The notes beneath the pieces were generated by a model. The model had not been told where the DNA came from, did no database searches, and saw only the letters and a program-made list of their open reading frames with translations. DNA of 64,000 nucleotides from Nakamurella aerolata. Its GTDB lineage: Bacteria; Actinomycetota; Actinomycetes; Mycobacteriales; Nakamurellaceae. Below are positions 20,450-29,660 of the stretch, one piece after another; positions within the stretch are counted from its first letter, which is position 1, and the number at the start of each line of letters is the position of its first letter. The DNA is taken from NCBI RefSeq assembly GCF_013002705.1, contig NZ_JABEND010000012.1:1-64000 (forward strand). Reading direction: 5' to 3'. A program made the translations under genes and the position numbers.

Positions 20450-21073
20450 GTGGCTTGGGAACGCGCACCGGGAAATGACGGACCGCAGCTGGTCGATCTG
20501 CTGCACGACCGCTGGAGTACCAGGGTTTTCGACCCGGAGCACACCCTGGACGACGCCCAGCTGACCACCCTGCTCGAGGCCGCCCGCTGGTCGCCGTCGG
20601 CGGGCAACAGTCAGCCGTGGGCTTTTGTCGTCGGGCGCCGCGGGGACGCCACTCACTCCGAGTTCGTCCGGCACCTGTCGCGCGGCAACGCCTTCTGGGC
20701 GCCGCGCGCCAGTGCGCTGATCGTCACGCTGCACCAGACCGCGAGCGACGAGACCAACGAGGTGCTGTACTCCGACTACAGCTCCTACGACCTCGGCCAG
20801 GCCGCCGCGCACCTGACGGTGCAGGCCATGGCCATGGGCCTGGCGACGCACCAGTTCGCCGGGTTCGACCACGACGCGGTGGCCGAGGCGTTCGCGGTGC
20901 CGCCGCACTGGCAGGTGACCACCGCCATTGCCGTCGGCAAGCAGCTGCCGGCCGAGACCGTCGAGCAGATCGAACCGACCATCGCCGCGCGCGAGCGCCT
21001 GCCGCGCACCCGAAAGCCATTGTCGCAGTTCGTCTTCGGCGCGAAGTTCGGCGAGCCTGCTGCCTGGCTCTGA
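20450..21073 (+). CDS. Nitroreductase family protein
   Basis: 207-residue FMN-dependent oxidoreductase fold: DLLHDRWSTRVFDPEH at the N-terminus, the FMN-contacting ARWSPSAGNSQPWAFVVG, a central DLGQAAAHLTVQAMAMGLATHQF helix and C-terminal ERLPRTRKPLSQFVFGAKFG. Such enzymes reduce nitro compounds, quinones or enones with NAD(P)H; the real substrate is unknown. The GTG at 20450 is used because it has AGGATGAG just upstream and gives the usual N-terminus. Confidence 0.85.
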   Translation: MAWERAPGNDGPQLVDLLHDRWSTRVFDPEHTLDDAQLTTLLEAARWSPSAGNSQPWAFVVGRRGDATHSEFVRHLSRGNAFWAPRASALIVTLHQTASDETNEVLYSDYSSYDLGQAAAHLTVQAMAMGLATHQFAGFDHDAVAEAFAVPPHWQVTTAIAVGKQLPAETVEQIEPTIAARERLPRTRKPLSQFVFGAKFGEPAAWL

Positions 21074-21122
21074 AGCGAGTCCCTCCTCTCGCACGCCTTT
21101 GTGCCCCGTCGCGCACCGTTCA

Positions 21123-21165
21123 GCACGTCGCACACCTTCCAGCCGTCCTGGGGTGTGCGACGTGC
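21123..21165. terminator. Long perfect hairpin after the nitroreductase gene
   Basis: GCACGTCGCACACC (21123-21136) pairs exactly with its reverse complement at 21152-21165, leaving a 15-base loop: a 14-bp perfect stem. It starts 50 bases after the nitroreductase stop and ends 61 bases before the next gene. Position suggests a terminator without a U-tract, but the length and palindromic symmetry would also suit a protein-binding site or a mobile repeat relic. Confidence 0.5.
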
Positions 21166-21226
21166 CGGAACCTGTGCGATCGCAGGCGGGCCGAAAACCC
21201 CATGCGGCCGCTGCGACACTGGAGCA

Positions 21227-22336
21227 ATGCAGCGACCGCCGCACAGGGAACCAGCTGCGCTGCTGCAGGTGCGCATCGCCGCCCGGCAACGCCGCGAGCG
21301 GGACGAGTTGCGCTGCCGACTCGCGCTCTCGGCGGGCCGGTCTGGCTCCCCTGTCAACGCCGGTTCCGGCAGCGCCGGTGCAGATGTCCGCAGTAGCACG
21401 GCTGCGTTGGCCGCAGGGCTGATGCAGCATCGGGTCACCATCAACTTTCATCCGGACCGCCGAGCGAGCGATGGGCAAACCGCGGCGGAGTCGCTGCGGG
21501 ACAACGGGATCTATCACAACCAGTACCGCACGGGTGTCAGCGCAGGCAGCCTCACCGCGTTCGCCGGCGGGGTGCGGGAATCGTGGGAGCGACGCTTGTT
21601 CGGTGCCGAGTCGGCCACGCTCCCGCCCGGGCTGCGGCCGCGCTACGGCGGGCTCGACGTCGCCGCCCATGCCGATGGGGCCTGCCCTCGATTCGGGTCG
21701 TGCTATCTGGTGCTGGATCCGTCGGTGCTGTCTCGCTGCACTTTCCTGGTAGGCGACTCCCATCGCGCCACCGACTCAGCCGCGGCGGACTTGGGAACGG
21801 TGGACCAGCCGGTCGGAGTGCTCGCCGGTCTGCTGGAGCGGGCATTGGCGGGCGACGCGCTCAACCTGCCCGGCGGTATCGACGTTGTCATCGACCAGAT
21901 CATTCGGCCGCCGGCGAACGACGATCGACTGCGCGGGCAGCCGGTGGGTCGCGCGCTTGACGAGTACATCGAGACGCAGGTGCACGGCCCGGTGGCGCTG
22001 GACTCCGACGTGGCTCAGTTGGTGATCGATCCCTCGTTCGACAAGACGGAGACTGGGAAAGCCCTTGCCGACGCCGCGGAACGCCATGGGTTGCAGCTGA
22101 CCCGCCATCCGGGCTTTGCGCTCGGCACCGACGACCTTGCGCTGGTACCGGACGACTTTCGCGGTCCTGAGGTGATCGAGCTCGCTTACCGAACCGCGCG
22201 GGAGTACGGTGCCCCGATCACTGCGGCGAGCATCGGAGCGCTCGCCCGAGAGCCGGCCGCGGATCGAGACCCGTTGCGACAACAGGTGAAACAGCTGTGG
22301 CACATGTTGGTGGCGTTCGGCCGGTCACCGGCCTGA
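21227..22336 (+). CDS. DUF3626-type protein
   Basis: 369 residues. The core starts HRVTINFHPDRRASDGQTAAESL and continues with IYHNQYRTGVSAGSLTAF, RPRYGGLDVAAHADGACPRFGSCYL and CTFLVGDSH, which I recognise as the conserved pattern of DUF3626 proteins found in actinobacteria. No biochemical role is established for the family as far as I know; conserved His, Asp, Arg and Cys suggest an enzyme. ATG 21227 has GGAG a few bases upstream; the first 90 residues are variable and basic. It stands alone, convergent with the VOC gene. Confidence 0.6.
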   Translation: MQRPPHREPAALLQVRIAARQRRERDELRCRLALSAGRSGSPVNAGSGSAGADVRSSTAALAAGLMQHRVTINFHPDRRASDGQTAAESLRDNGIYHNQYRTGVSAGSLTAFAGGVRESWERRLFGAESATLPPGLRPRYGGLDVAAHADGACPRFGSCYLVLDPSVLSRCTFLVGDSHRATDSAAADLGTVDQPVGVLAGLLERALAGDALNLPGGIDVVIDQIIRPPANDDRLRGQPVGRALDEYIETQVHGPVALDSDVAQLVIDPSFDKTETGKALADAAERHGLQLTRHPGFALGTDDLALVPDDFRGPEVIELAYRTAREYGAPITAASIGALAREPAADRDPLRQQVKQLWHMLVAFGRSPA

Positions 22337-22356
22337 GCGGGCTCAGCTGACCCGCC

Positions 22357-22373
22357 TGAGCTGCCTCAGCTCA
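22357..22373. terminator. Bidirectional terminator-like hairpin
   Basis: TGAGCTG-CCT-CAGCTCA, a perfect 7-bp stem, lies between the convergent DUF3626 and VOC genes and overlaps the VOC stop codon. A second short stem (GCTCAG/CTGAGC, 22341-22361) overlaps it. Confidence 0.4.
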
Positions 22374-23754
22374 CCGGCGGGCAGCCGCAGATCACCAACT
22401 CGTTGCCCTCGGGGTCGAGCAGTCGCCAGGTCTGATACCGCCCTGTCGCACCGGTATCGACACGTGCATCCGGTCCGTTCTGGCGGCGCCCACGGGTGGG
22501 CTCGCCCGGCGCGCTCACGATCTGCCCGCCGGTGGCCGTGGCGGCGCGGACTCGTTCCGCCGCAACGGTTTCCGGGACGAACAGTTCGACGTGCGTGCGG
22601 TTCGGTTGTTCGCGGCGGGCGGTATCGGCCGGTTCGAGGTGCTGGAACATGATCGGCGGACCGAACCCGCGCGGGTCGATGATGTCGGTGACACCCGCGC
22701 GCGGGTCGTTGCGGTAGTCGAGCGCGGTCCGCCAGAACTCCCGCACCAGCGGGATGTCCACGGCGTCGACGCCGAGTTGCAGGAAGCGCAGCCCGGACGG
22801 ATCGGGTGACAATCCCAGTGAGTGCGCGGCGCCCTGCACCTGTTCCGCCAGCGCGGCGAACCGCCCATCGATCTCCCAGTTGTCCTTGCCGGTGTCGACC
22901 ACCACGACGCCAGGCCGCAGATCCACCCGCAAAGCCATGGAGTCGGCCGCGAGGTCACTGACCAGCCCGGCGAACTCGGCCGCCCGCGCCGGGCCGCTGA
23001 CGCGGTATCCCACCGCTGCCGTGAACATCGCCCACCAATCCGCTGCGGCTTCGTCGGTGCCGACCGGGCCGGCGGGCACCACATCGACCTCGTTGCCGTC
23101 GGCGTCGGCGAACAGCACGCCGAAGGGACCGCCGAGATAACGCCCACCGGCGCGGCTCGCCGCGTCGCCGTCGGCGCTCCAGCCGCCGGGCCGGCTGATG
23201 TCGATATGGATGCGCTGCCGCAACGGCCGCTGTTTGTCGGTGCGGCGCACCGCGATCGGCGGGCAGCGGCGGAGCGGGTCGGCCAGCACCGTCTCGCCGG
23301 TCGCATCGAACCGCCGGTCGCCGAACCCCGCGCCGCCGGCGCGCCGTTCGGCCGGCACGTACCCGGCGACCGAGGTCCAGAACGGGACCAACGCGGCGGG
23401 TTCAACGCTTTCGACAGCGATGCGCATGGCTTGCAGGCCAACGGGTTCAGCCGACAATCCGTGTCGCCCGGCAGCCTCGGCGATCGTGCCGAGCTCCGTG
23501 CCGGCCGCAGCATGCGGATCGGACACACCAAGCGCGGTACCGACCCGGCGCAGGTCGACGTCAACCGACGGCGCGGCTACCGCTGTGTCGACTCCGCCGG
23601 CAAGGTCGCCGGCCAACGCGGCACCGGCCAGTTCGCCGGTGCCGGCGGCGCGAACGCGTTCGGCAGGCGAATAGAACGCGCCGGGACCGGCCGGCAACCG
23701 CCACCAGTCGGGCCCCGCTGTTGCCTGCCGCTGGCACTCGCTGTCGCTGCTCAT
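22366..23754 (-). CDS. Double-module VOC (glyoxalase-like) protein
   Basis: 462 residues built as two similar halves. Each half has a pterin-dehydratase-like segment (around ALGVSDPHAAAGTELGTIAEAAGRHGL and WEIDGRFAALAEQVQGAAHSLGL) followed by a vicinal-oxygen-chelate domain (LQAMRIAVESVEPAALVPFWTSVAGY and LRFLQLGVDAVDIPLVREFWRTALDY; ends with LLDPEGNELVICGC). VOC proteins bind a metal and act as isomerases, dioxygenases or resistance proteins; no substrate can be given. ATG 23754 was chosen; an upstream GTG at 23787 is possible and neither has a clear ribosome binding site. Confidence 0.75.
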   Translation of the reverse strand: MSSDSECQRQATAGPDWWRLPAGPGAFYSPAERVRAAGTGELAGAALAGDLAGGVDTAVAAPSVDVDLRRVGTALGVSDPHAAAGTELGTIAEAAGRHGLSAEPVGLQAMRIAVESVEPAALVPFWTSVAGYVPAERRAGGAGFGDRRFDATGETVLADPLRRCPPIAVRRTDKQRPLRQRIHIDISRPGGWSADGDAASRAGGRYLGGPFGVLFADADGNEVDVVPAGPVGTDEAAADWWAMFTAAVGYRVSGPARAAEFAGLVSDLAADSMALRVDLRPGVVVVDTGKDNWEIDGRFAALAEQVQGAAHSLGLSPDPSGLRFLQLGVDAVDIPLVREFWRTALDYRNDPRAGVTDIIDPRGFGPPIMFQHLEPADTARREQPNRTHVELFVPETVAAERVRAATATGGQIVSAPGEPTRGRRQNGPDARVDTGATGRYQTWRLLDPEGNELVICGCPPVS

Positions 23755-23826
23755 CCTCGCAGCGTGCCACCGCCCGCCGGGCGGCACAAGGTTTGTTACC
23801 CGGCAGCGGGTCTCGGGGTGAGCGGG

Positions 23827-24402
23827 TCAGCCGGGTCGACGCGCCGCGACGAACCGCAGCGCCAGCTCATAGCCCAGCGGCCCCAGCCCGGCGATCACCC
23901 CGGACGCGACGGCAGAGATCACCGAGTGGTGGCGGAACTCCTCGCGCGCGTGGATGTTGGACAGGTGCACCTCGACCAGGTCGGCGGTGCGTTGTGCGGC
24001 GGCATCACGAATGGCGATCGAGTAGTGGCTCCAGGCTGCCGGGTTGAGCACCACCGGTAGCTCACCGTCGGCGGCTTCGTGCAGCCAGCGCACCAGCTCG
24101 GCCTCGTCGTCGGTCTGCCGCACCTGCACGTTCAGACCAAGGGTGAGTCCGGTCGCGACCAGCTGGTCGGCAAGCTCGGCGTGGCTCAGGTTGCCGTACA
24201 CGTTGGGTTCCCGCGCGCCGAGCCGGCCCAGGTTGACTCCGTTGAGCACCAACACCTTTGGCATCGCCTCGATGTCGGCGGTGAGCTCGGCCTCCATCCC
24301 CTGCAGCGCCCGCGATTCGGCGGCGGATGGCCCGCCGCTCGACTCCGGCTCGGTTCGGGCATCCGGCTGCCGCGGGTCAAGGGAGTCCGAGGATTCGGTC
24401 AC
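23827..24402 (-). CDS. aroQ: 3-Dehydroquinate dehydratase, type II
   Basis: Third shikimate step, dehydrating 3-dehydroquinate. The type II core begins [20 protein letters not shown] and has the catalytic Tyr region PNVYG, the [15 protein letters not shown] loop and [18 protein letters not shown] with the active His. The core alone from ATG 24264 would be the family-standard 145 residues. The GTG at 24402 is annotated because it overlaps the aroB stop (GTGA), which suggests coupling; it adds a polar 46-residue tail. Either start may be used. Confidence 0.92.
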   Translation of the reverse strand: MTESSDSLDPRQPDARTEPESSGGPSAAESRALQGMEAELTADIEAMPKVLVLNGVNLGRLGAREPNVYGNLSHAELADQLVATGLTLGLNVQVRQTDDEAELVRWLHEAADGELPVVLNPAAWSHYSIAIRDAAAQRTADLVEVHLSNIHAREEFRHHSVISAVASGVIAGLGPLGYELALRFVAARRPG

Positions 24403-25679
24403 GACGACGGCCTTTCTGCGCCGGCGGTGCTGCCGTCAGGATGACGACCAGCCGCGGGGTTTTCGGTATCGGAGTCGATCGCGTCGAACGCGGCGGCCAG
24501 CGCCGCCTCCGACGGCCCGGCCAACCGCTCGGTGCGCAGCGGGCCCGTCCCGCGCCCCGCAGGAGCGGACGAGTCGATGTCGGGCCGGTCGGTCAGGATC
24601 ACGAAACGCAAGACACCGGAACGGGTTTTCTTGTCCGAACCCATCAGCTCGATCAGCTCGGCCCTGGCTTGCTCGGTGGCGGGATAGCTGGTCGGCAGGC
24701 CGACAGCGGCGAGCAGCCGGCGGGTGCGGTTCACCACCTCAGGGTCGAGCCGGCCGGCCTGCGCCGCGAGCGCTGCGGCGAACACCATGCCGACGCTGAT
24801 CGCCTCGCCGTGCCGCCACCGGTACTGCTCACGTTTCTCGATCGCGTGGCCAAAGGTGTGCCCGTAGTTCAGAATCTCCCGCAAAGACGCCTCTTTCAGG
24901 TCGGCGGCGACCACCTCGGCTTTGACCCGCACGGCGCGCTGCACCAGTTCCGCCAGTAGCGGCCCAGCCGGGTCGAGCACGGCGTCGAGGCCGAGCCCTG
25001 GATCGGTCAGCGCGCGCTCGATCAGCGTCAGGATCTGCGGGTCGGCGATGAATCCGCATTTGATGATCTCGGCAAGGCCGGCGACCAGCTCCGGTTCCGG
25101 CAAGGTGTCCAGCGCCGCCAGGTCGCCGATCACCGCCACCGGCTCGTGGAAGGAGCCGACCATGTTCTTGCCGGCGCCGCTGTTGATCCCGGTCTTGCCG
25201 CCGACCGCCGCGTCCACCATCGCGAGCAGGGTGGTGGGCAACTGCAGCACCCGTACCCCGCGCAACCAGGTGGCAGCGGCAAATCCGGCGAGATCGGTGC
25301 TGCTGCCGCCACCCAACCCGATCACCAGATCGGTGCGGTCCAGGCCGATCTGCCCGAACACGTCCCACAGAAAGGCAAGCACCCCAAGGGATTTGGCGTC
25401 CTCACCGTCCGGCACCTGCACCAGGTGGACGTTGCTGCCGCCGGATTCCAGCAGGGCCTTGACCGACTCGGCCATCCGGGCCAGCGGCGCCGGATGCACG
25501 ATGGCAACGGTGCCGGCACCGGCGTCGGCGACGGCCGCGACGATGGCGTCGGGCAGGAACCGCCCGATCGTCACCGGGTAGCCGGGAATGCTGCGCACCT
25601 CGATGCGTGCGCGGCAGTCGGCTGCCGAACCGACCGAAGCCGGTTGCTGCGCTCCGGACTCGGCTGACGGGATGGTCAT
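24399..25679 (-). CDS. aroB: 3-Dehydroquinate synthase
   Basis: Converts DAHP to 3-dehydroquinate with NAD and a divalent metal. Nucleotide site [21 protein letters not shown], substrate loop [18 protein letters not shown], and metal ligands in [10 protein letters not shown] and the earlier Glu (AGLAEIIK) are all there. 426 residues, longer than the usual ~360 because of N-terminal (about 30) and C-terminal ([20 protein letters not shown]...) tails. ATG 25679 overlaps the aroK stop; the open frame upstream of it is not native. Confidence 0.95.
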   Translation of the reverse strand: MTIPSAESGAQQPASVGSAADCRARIEVRSIPGYPVTIGRFLPDAIVAAVADAGAGTVAIVHPAPLARMAESVKALLESGGSNVHLVQVPDGEDAKSLGVLAFLWDVFGQIGLDRTDLVIGLGGGSSTDLAGFAAATWLRGVRVLQLPTTLLAMVDAAVGGKTGINSGAGKNMVGSFHEPVAVIGDLAALDTLPEPELVAGLAEIIKCGFIADPQILTLIERALTDPGLGLDAVLDPAGPLLAELVQRAVRVKAEVVAADLKEASLREILNYGHTFGHAIEKREQYRWRHGEAISVGMVFAAALAAQAGRLDPEVVNRTRRLLAAVGLPTSYPATEQARAELIELMGSDKKTRSGVLRFVILTDRPDIDSSAPAGRGTGPLRTERLAGPSEAALAAAFDAIDSDTENPAAGRHPDGSTAGAERPSS

Positions 25680-26275
25680 CGGCTCGGCTCCGATTCCGGA
25701 CGATCGACGGGCGGGCGGTCTGCGCCGTCCACCCGGCCACCGGCCTGGCCGGCTGCCGTGGGCGCCGCCGCCGACGCCAGCCAACGCGCCAGCTCGGCGG
25801 CGAGCTCGTCCGGGCCGGCACTGTCGGTGTCGACCGTGACGGTCGCAACCTCCTGGTACAGCGGCAGTCTGGCCTGCAACAACCGGCGGTAGTCGGCGCG
25901 CGGGTTCACCCCGGCCAGCAGCGGCCGGTTGCTGGCAAGGCCGGTGCGTTGCACCCCGACCGGCATCGATACCGACAGGAACGCGACCTGGTGTCCACGC
26001 AGCAGCTCCCTGGTGGAATCGGCGAGGACAGCGCCGCCGCCGAGGGCAAGCACACCGTCGTGTTCGGTCAAGGCAGCGGCCACCGCTCGCCGCTCAAGGC
26101 CACGAAAGTGGTCCTCGCCCTGCCCGGTGAAGATGTCGGAGATGCTCTGTCCCGCAACGGCTTCGATGTCGTCGTCCACGTCGCGGAACGGGCGCTGCAG
26201 CGCGGCCGCCAGCGCCCTGCCCACCGTTGACTTCCCGGCGCCTGGCGGGCCGACCAACACGATCAGCGGCGCCAC
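25676..26275 (-). CDS. aroK: Shikimate kinase
   Basis: Phosphorylates shikimate with ATP. Walker [16 protein letters not shown], shikimate-binding DVDDDIE, GGGAVL and the lid arginine in SNRPLLAG are present in a 199-residue protein; the last 30 residues are a disordered Gly/Asp/Pro tail beyond the normal end. GTG start at 26275, two bases after the aroC stop; ATGA overlap with aroB. Confidence 0.94.
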   Translation of the reverse strand: MAPLIVLVGPPGAGKSTVGRALAAALQRPFRDVDDDIEAVAGQSISDIFTGQGEDHFRGLERRAVAAALTEHDGVLALGGGAVLADSTRELLRGHQVAFLSVSMPVGVQRTGLASNRPLLAGVNPRADYRRLLQARLPLYQEVATVTVDTDSAGPDELAAELARWLASAAAPTAAGQAGGRVDGADRPPVDRPESEPSR

Positions 26276-26277
26276 GG

Positions 26278-27543
26278 TCAGTCCTCGTCCCCGGCCGCGG
26301 GGTGACCCGCCACCACGGCAGCGCCGGTGGCACCGTCACCGAGCGAGCCCGGCGCGGCGATCCCGGCCAGGTAGGAGTCGGCGTTGCGCCGGGTCTCGAT
26401 GACGTTGTCGCCACCGAACTTTTCCAGCACCGCGTCGGCCACCACCAGCGCCACCATCGCCTCGGCGACCACCCCGGCAGCCGGTACCGCGCACACGTCG
26501 CTGCGCTGATGGATCGCGGTGGCCGGCTCACCGCTGGCCATGTCGACGGTGGCCAACGCCCGCGGCACCGTTGAGATCGGCTTCATCGCGGCGCGCACCC
26601 GCAGCACGTCACCGATGCTCATTCCGCCCTCGACACCGCCGGCCCTGTTGCTGCGCCGGGAAACTCCCTGCGGCGCACCGGGTTCGACGTCGATCTCGTC
26701 GTGGGCAGCCGACCCGCGGCGCCGGGCGGTGCGGAACCCGTCACCCACCTCGACACCCTTGATGGCCTGAATGCTCATCAGCGCGCCGGCCAGCCGGGCG
26801 TCCAACCGCCGGTCGCCGTGCACGTAGGAGCCAAGGCCAGGCGGCAGCCCGTAGGTCAGCACCTCGACGACCCCGCCGAGAGTGTCCCCGTCGGCCTTGG
26901 CCGCGTCGATCTCGGCGACCATGGCGGCGGTGGACTCCGGGTCGAGCGCCCGCACCGGCGACTCGTCGATCAGCGCCAGATCCGTCGGTCCGGGCAGCAC
27001 ATCGCCCGCCGCGTCGGCCGTACCGATCGACACCACGTGCGAGAGAACCTCGGCGCCGAGTACCTGCCGCAGGAACTGTCTGGCGATGGTGCCCAGCGCC
27101 ACCCTCGCGGCGGTTTCCCGCGCCGAGGCGCGTTCCAGCACCGGGCGGCCCTCGTCGAAGCCGTACTTCTGCATACCGGCGAGGTCGGCATGCCCAGGAC
27201 GGGGGCGGGTGAGCGGGGCGTTGCGGGCCAACCCGTCGAGCACCTGCTCGTCGACCGGGGCGGCGCTCATCACCTGCTCCCACTTGGGCCATTCGGTGTT
27301 GCCGATCTGGATCGCGATCGGGCCGCCGATGCTGACGCCGTGCCGGACGCCACCCAGGATCGTCACCTGATCCTGCTCGAACTTCATCCGGGCGCCGCGG
27401 CCGTAGCCGAGCCGGCGCCTGGCCAGCTGGGCCGCGATCTCCTCCGCGGTGATACGGACACCGGCGGGCAACCCCTCAAGGACGGCGACCAGGGCGGGGC
27501 CATGCGATTCTCCGGCGGTGATCCAACGCAGCACGCCTGCCAT
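26278..27543 (-). CDS. aroC: Chorismate synthase
   Basis: Makes chorismate from EPSP using reduced FMN. The N-terminus [24 protein letters not shown] is the invariant family start, followed by [26 protein letters not shown] and [13 protein letters not shown]; the C-terminal [15 protein letters not shown] is also conserved. ATG 27543 is chosen for that N-terminus although the frame stays open to 27609. First gene of the aroC-aroK-aroB-aroQ operon, which supplies aromatic amino acids and folate precursors. Confidence 0.96.
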   Translation of the reverse strand: MAGVLRWITAGESHGPALVAVLEGLPAGVRITAEEIAAQLARRRLGYGRGARMKFEQDQVTILGGVRHGVSIGGPIAIQIGNTEWPKWEQVMSAAPVDEQVLDGLARNAPLTRPRPGHADLAGMQKYGFDEGRPVLERASARETAARVALGTIARQFLRQVLGAEVLSHVVSIGTADAAGDVLPGPTDLALIDESPVRALDPESTAAMVAEIDAAKADGDTLGGVVEVLTYGLPPGLGSYVHGDRRLDARLAGALMSIQAIKGVEVGDGFRTARRRGSAAHDEIDVEPGAPQGVSRRSNRAGGVEGGMSIGDVLRVRAAMKPISTVPRALATVDMASGEPATAIHQRSDVCAVPAAGVVAEAMVALVVADAVLEKFGGDNVIETRRNADSYLAGIAAPGSLGDGATGAAVVAGHPAAGDED

Positions 27544-27623
27544 GTTCCCACGGCCGCGTCCGCGCCCTAGGTGGCGGGCGCCGCTCCCCTGCGCCGAGAC
27601 GCAAGCCATGGTTCACCCGGGTG

Positions 27624-28463
27624 TTACCGCACCGGCTGGTTCTCCGCCTGCTGTTCGGCCTCCCACGCGCGATAGGCGTTCTCCACCAGCTCAAGCACCT
27701 CGGGGACGCTGTCGGTGACGTGCAACAGCGCAACGTCCTTCTCACCGACGTTGCCCGCCGCCAGCACCGTGCCCTTGATCCAGTCCACCAGGCCGCCCCA
27801 GTACTGCGACCCGAACAGGATCACCGGGAACTTGGTGACCTTCTGGGTCTGTACCAGGGTGAGCGCCTCGAAAAGCTCGTCGAGGGTGCCGAAACCGCCT
27901 GGCAGGCAGACGAACGCCTGCGAGTACTTGACGAACATGGTCTTGCGGGCGAAGAAGTAGCGGAAGTTGATACCGATGTCGACCCACTCGTTGAGGCCCT
28001 GCTCGAACGGCAGCTCGATTCCCAACCCGATGCTGAGGCCGTCGGCGTCCTTGGCGCCGCGGTTCGCCGCGGCCATGATGCCCGGTCCGCCGCCGGTGAT
28101 CACCGCGAAGTCCGCCCTGGCGAGCTCGGCGCCGATCTGTCTGGCCGCGGCGTAGTACGGCGAGTCCGGTGGGGTGCGGGCCGAGCCGAAAACAGTGACG
28201 GCCCTTGGCAGTTCGGACAGTGCGCCGAACCCCTCGACGAACTCGGCCTGGATCCGCAGCACCCGCCACGGATCGGTGTGCACCCAGTCGGAGGGGCCAC
28301 GCGCGTCCAGCAGCCGCTGGTCGGTGGTGGTGGCCTCGCGGCTGCGATCGCCGCGCAACATGACCGGCCCGCGCATCTTCTCGGCCCTGGTTCCGGGAGC
28401 CGGACGCTCCCCTGCCGGGTCTTCGCCGTCCGGTCCGGTGTGTGGCAGCTGTTCGGAGTTCAC
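27624..28463 (-). CDS. TIGR00730 / LOG family Rossmann-fold protein
   Basis: 279 residues. The LOG hallmark PGGFGTLDELFEALT is present, plus the nucleotide-binding VFGSARTPPDSPYY, GGGPGIMAAANRGAKDADG and INFRYFFARKTMFVKYSQAF segments. Members hydrolyse cytokinin riboside 5'-monophosphates (phosphoribohydrolase); an orthologue in Mycobacterium tuberculosis lies near dapE, as here. The variable first 50 residues are polar. GTG start with GAAGGAC just upstream. Confidence 0.85.
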   Translation of the reverse strand: MNSEQLPHTGPDGEDPAGERPAPGTRAEKMRGPVMLRGDRSREATTTDQRLLDARGPSDWVHTDPWRVLRIQAEFVEGFGALSELPRAVTVFGSARTPPDSPYYAAARQIGAELARADFAVITGGGPGIMAAANRGAKDADGLSIGLGIELPFEQGLNEWVDIGINFRYFFARKTMFVKYSQAFVCLPGGFGTLDELFEALTLVQTQKVTKFPVILFGSQYWGGLVDWIKGTVLAAGNVGEKDVALLHVTDSVPEVLELVENAYRAWEAEQQAENQPVR

Positions 28464-28503
28464 GTCCTTCAGGCTAGTGAGCCGAACGGTCGGCCGGCAC
28501 CCG

Positions 28504-29583
28504 TCAGCTCAGATAGTTGCGCAGCGCCTGCGTCATCTGCCGGATCTGGTTCACGTCGACCCACTCCTGCGGGGTGTGCGCCAGCATCGGATCGCCCGGA
28601 CCGTAGTTGACGGCGGGAATGCCCAGGGCGGCGAACCTTGCGACGTCGGTCCAGCCGAGCTTTGCCTGCACCACCGGCCCGGCCGCCGGGTCGGCCCCCG
28701 AGGTCACCGCCTCGACGAACTCGGCGGCGGCCGGCTGCGACAGGCCGGGCAAGGCACCGGCGGCCACATCGATGATCGTCACCTCGAAGTCGGCGAAGTG
28801 CGTGCGCACCCTGGCCACCGCCTCGTCCGGGCTCAGATCGGGAGCGAATCGATAATTGATCTTCACGACGCATTCGTCGGGGATCACGTTGGACGCAACC
28901 CCGCCGCGGATGTCGACCGCGTTGAGGCCCTCCCGGTAGCGGCAGCCGTCGATGTCGACCTCACGGGTGTCGAAGCTGGTGATCGCCGCGAGCACTGCCT
29001 GCGCATCGTGAATGGCGTTGTGCCCCATCCACGACCTGGCGGCATGGGCGCGCGCGCCCTTGGTGGTCACGGTGAACGCCATGGTGCCCTGGCAGCCCGC
29101 CTCCACCAGCGCATTGGTTGGCTCGCCGAGCAGCGCAAGGTCGCCCCGCAGCCACTCCGGCAGTTCCCGTTCGATGCGGGTGAGGCCGTTGCGGTCGTGC
29201 TCAACCTCCTCGCAGTCGTAGAAGATGAAAGTCAGTTCCTTGGAAGGGTTCTCGACGGTCGCGGCCAGGTGCAGCAGCATCGCGACGCCGGACTTCATGT
29301 CGGTGGCGCCGCAACCGGCCAGCCGGTCGCCGTCCAGCTGCGACGGCACGTTGCCGGCGATCGGCACGGTGTCGATGTGCCCGGCCAGCACGACTCGTTG
29401 CGGGCGATGACCGGTGGTGCGGGCCAGGATCGAGTTGCCGGACCGCACCACCTGGTAGCCGGGCAACTGCACCAACTGCTGGTGGATCTCGTCGGCAAGC
29501 GGTCGTTCGTCACCGGAGACCGATGGCACGTCGATGAGCGCGGCGGTCAGCTCGGCCGGGTCGGCGGTCAGCGTCAAAGACAT
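28504..29583 (-). CDS. dapE: Succinyl-diaminopimelate desuccinylase
   Basis: Zinc peptidase-family M20 enzyme releasing LL-diaminopimelate from its N-succinyl form. Metal ligands and catalytic residues are visible in AGHIDTVPIAGN (HxD), LAGCGATDMKSG (Asp), FYDCEEVE (catalytic Glu pair) and the C-terminal TDVARF/GPGDPMLAHTPQEWV (last His). The dimerisation domain carries GLNAVDIRGGVASNVIPDE. ATG 29583 preferred; an in-frame GTG three codons upstream is possible. Divergent from the exported lysozyme-like gene and near dapD, so the succinylase lysine branch is grouped. Confidence 0.93.
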   Translation of the reverse strand: MSLTLTADPAELTAALIDVPSVSGDERPLADEIHQQLVQLPGYQVVRSGNSILARTTGHRPQRVVLAGHIDTVPIAGNVPSQLDGDRLAGCGATDMKSGVAMLLHLAATVENPSKELTFIFYDCEEVEHDRNGLTRIERELPEWLRGDLALLGEPTNALVEAGCQGTMAFTVTTKGARAHAARSWMGHNAIHDAQAVLAAITSFDTREVDIDGCRYREGLNAVDIRGGVASNVIPDECVVKINYRFAPDLSPDEAVARVRTHFADFEVTIIDVAAGALPGLSQPAAAEFVEAVTSGADPAAGPVVQAKLGWTDVARFAALGIPAVNYGPGDPMLAHTPQEWVDVNQIRQMTQALRNYLS

Positions 29584-29660
29584 GTCAAGCACCGTACGCG
29601 CCGAGGTGGCACCGCGAGCGTCACGGTCGGCACCGCCGGGCGATCCGTACCCTTGGTGCC

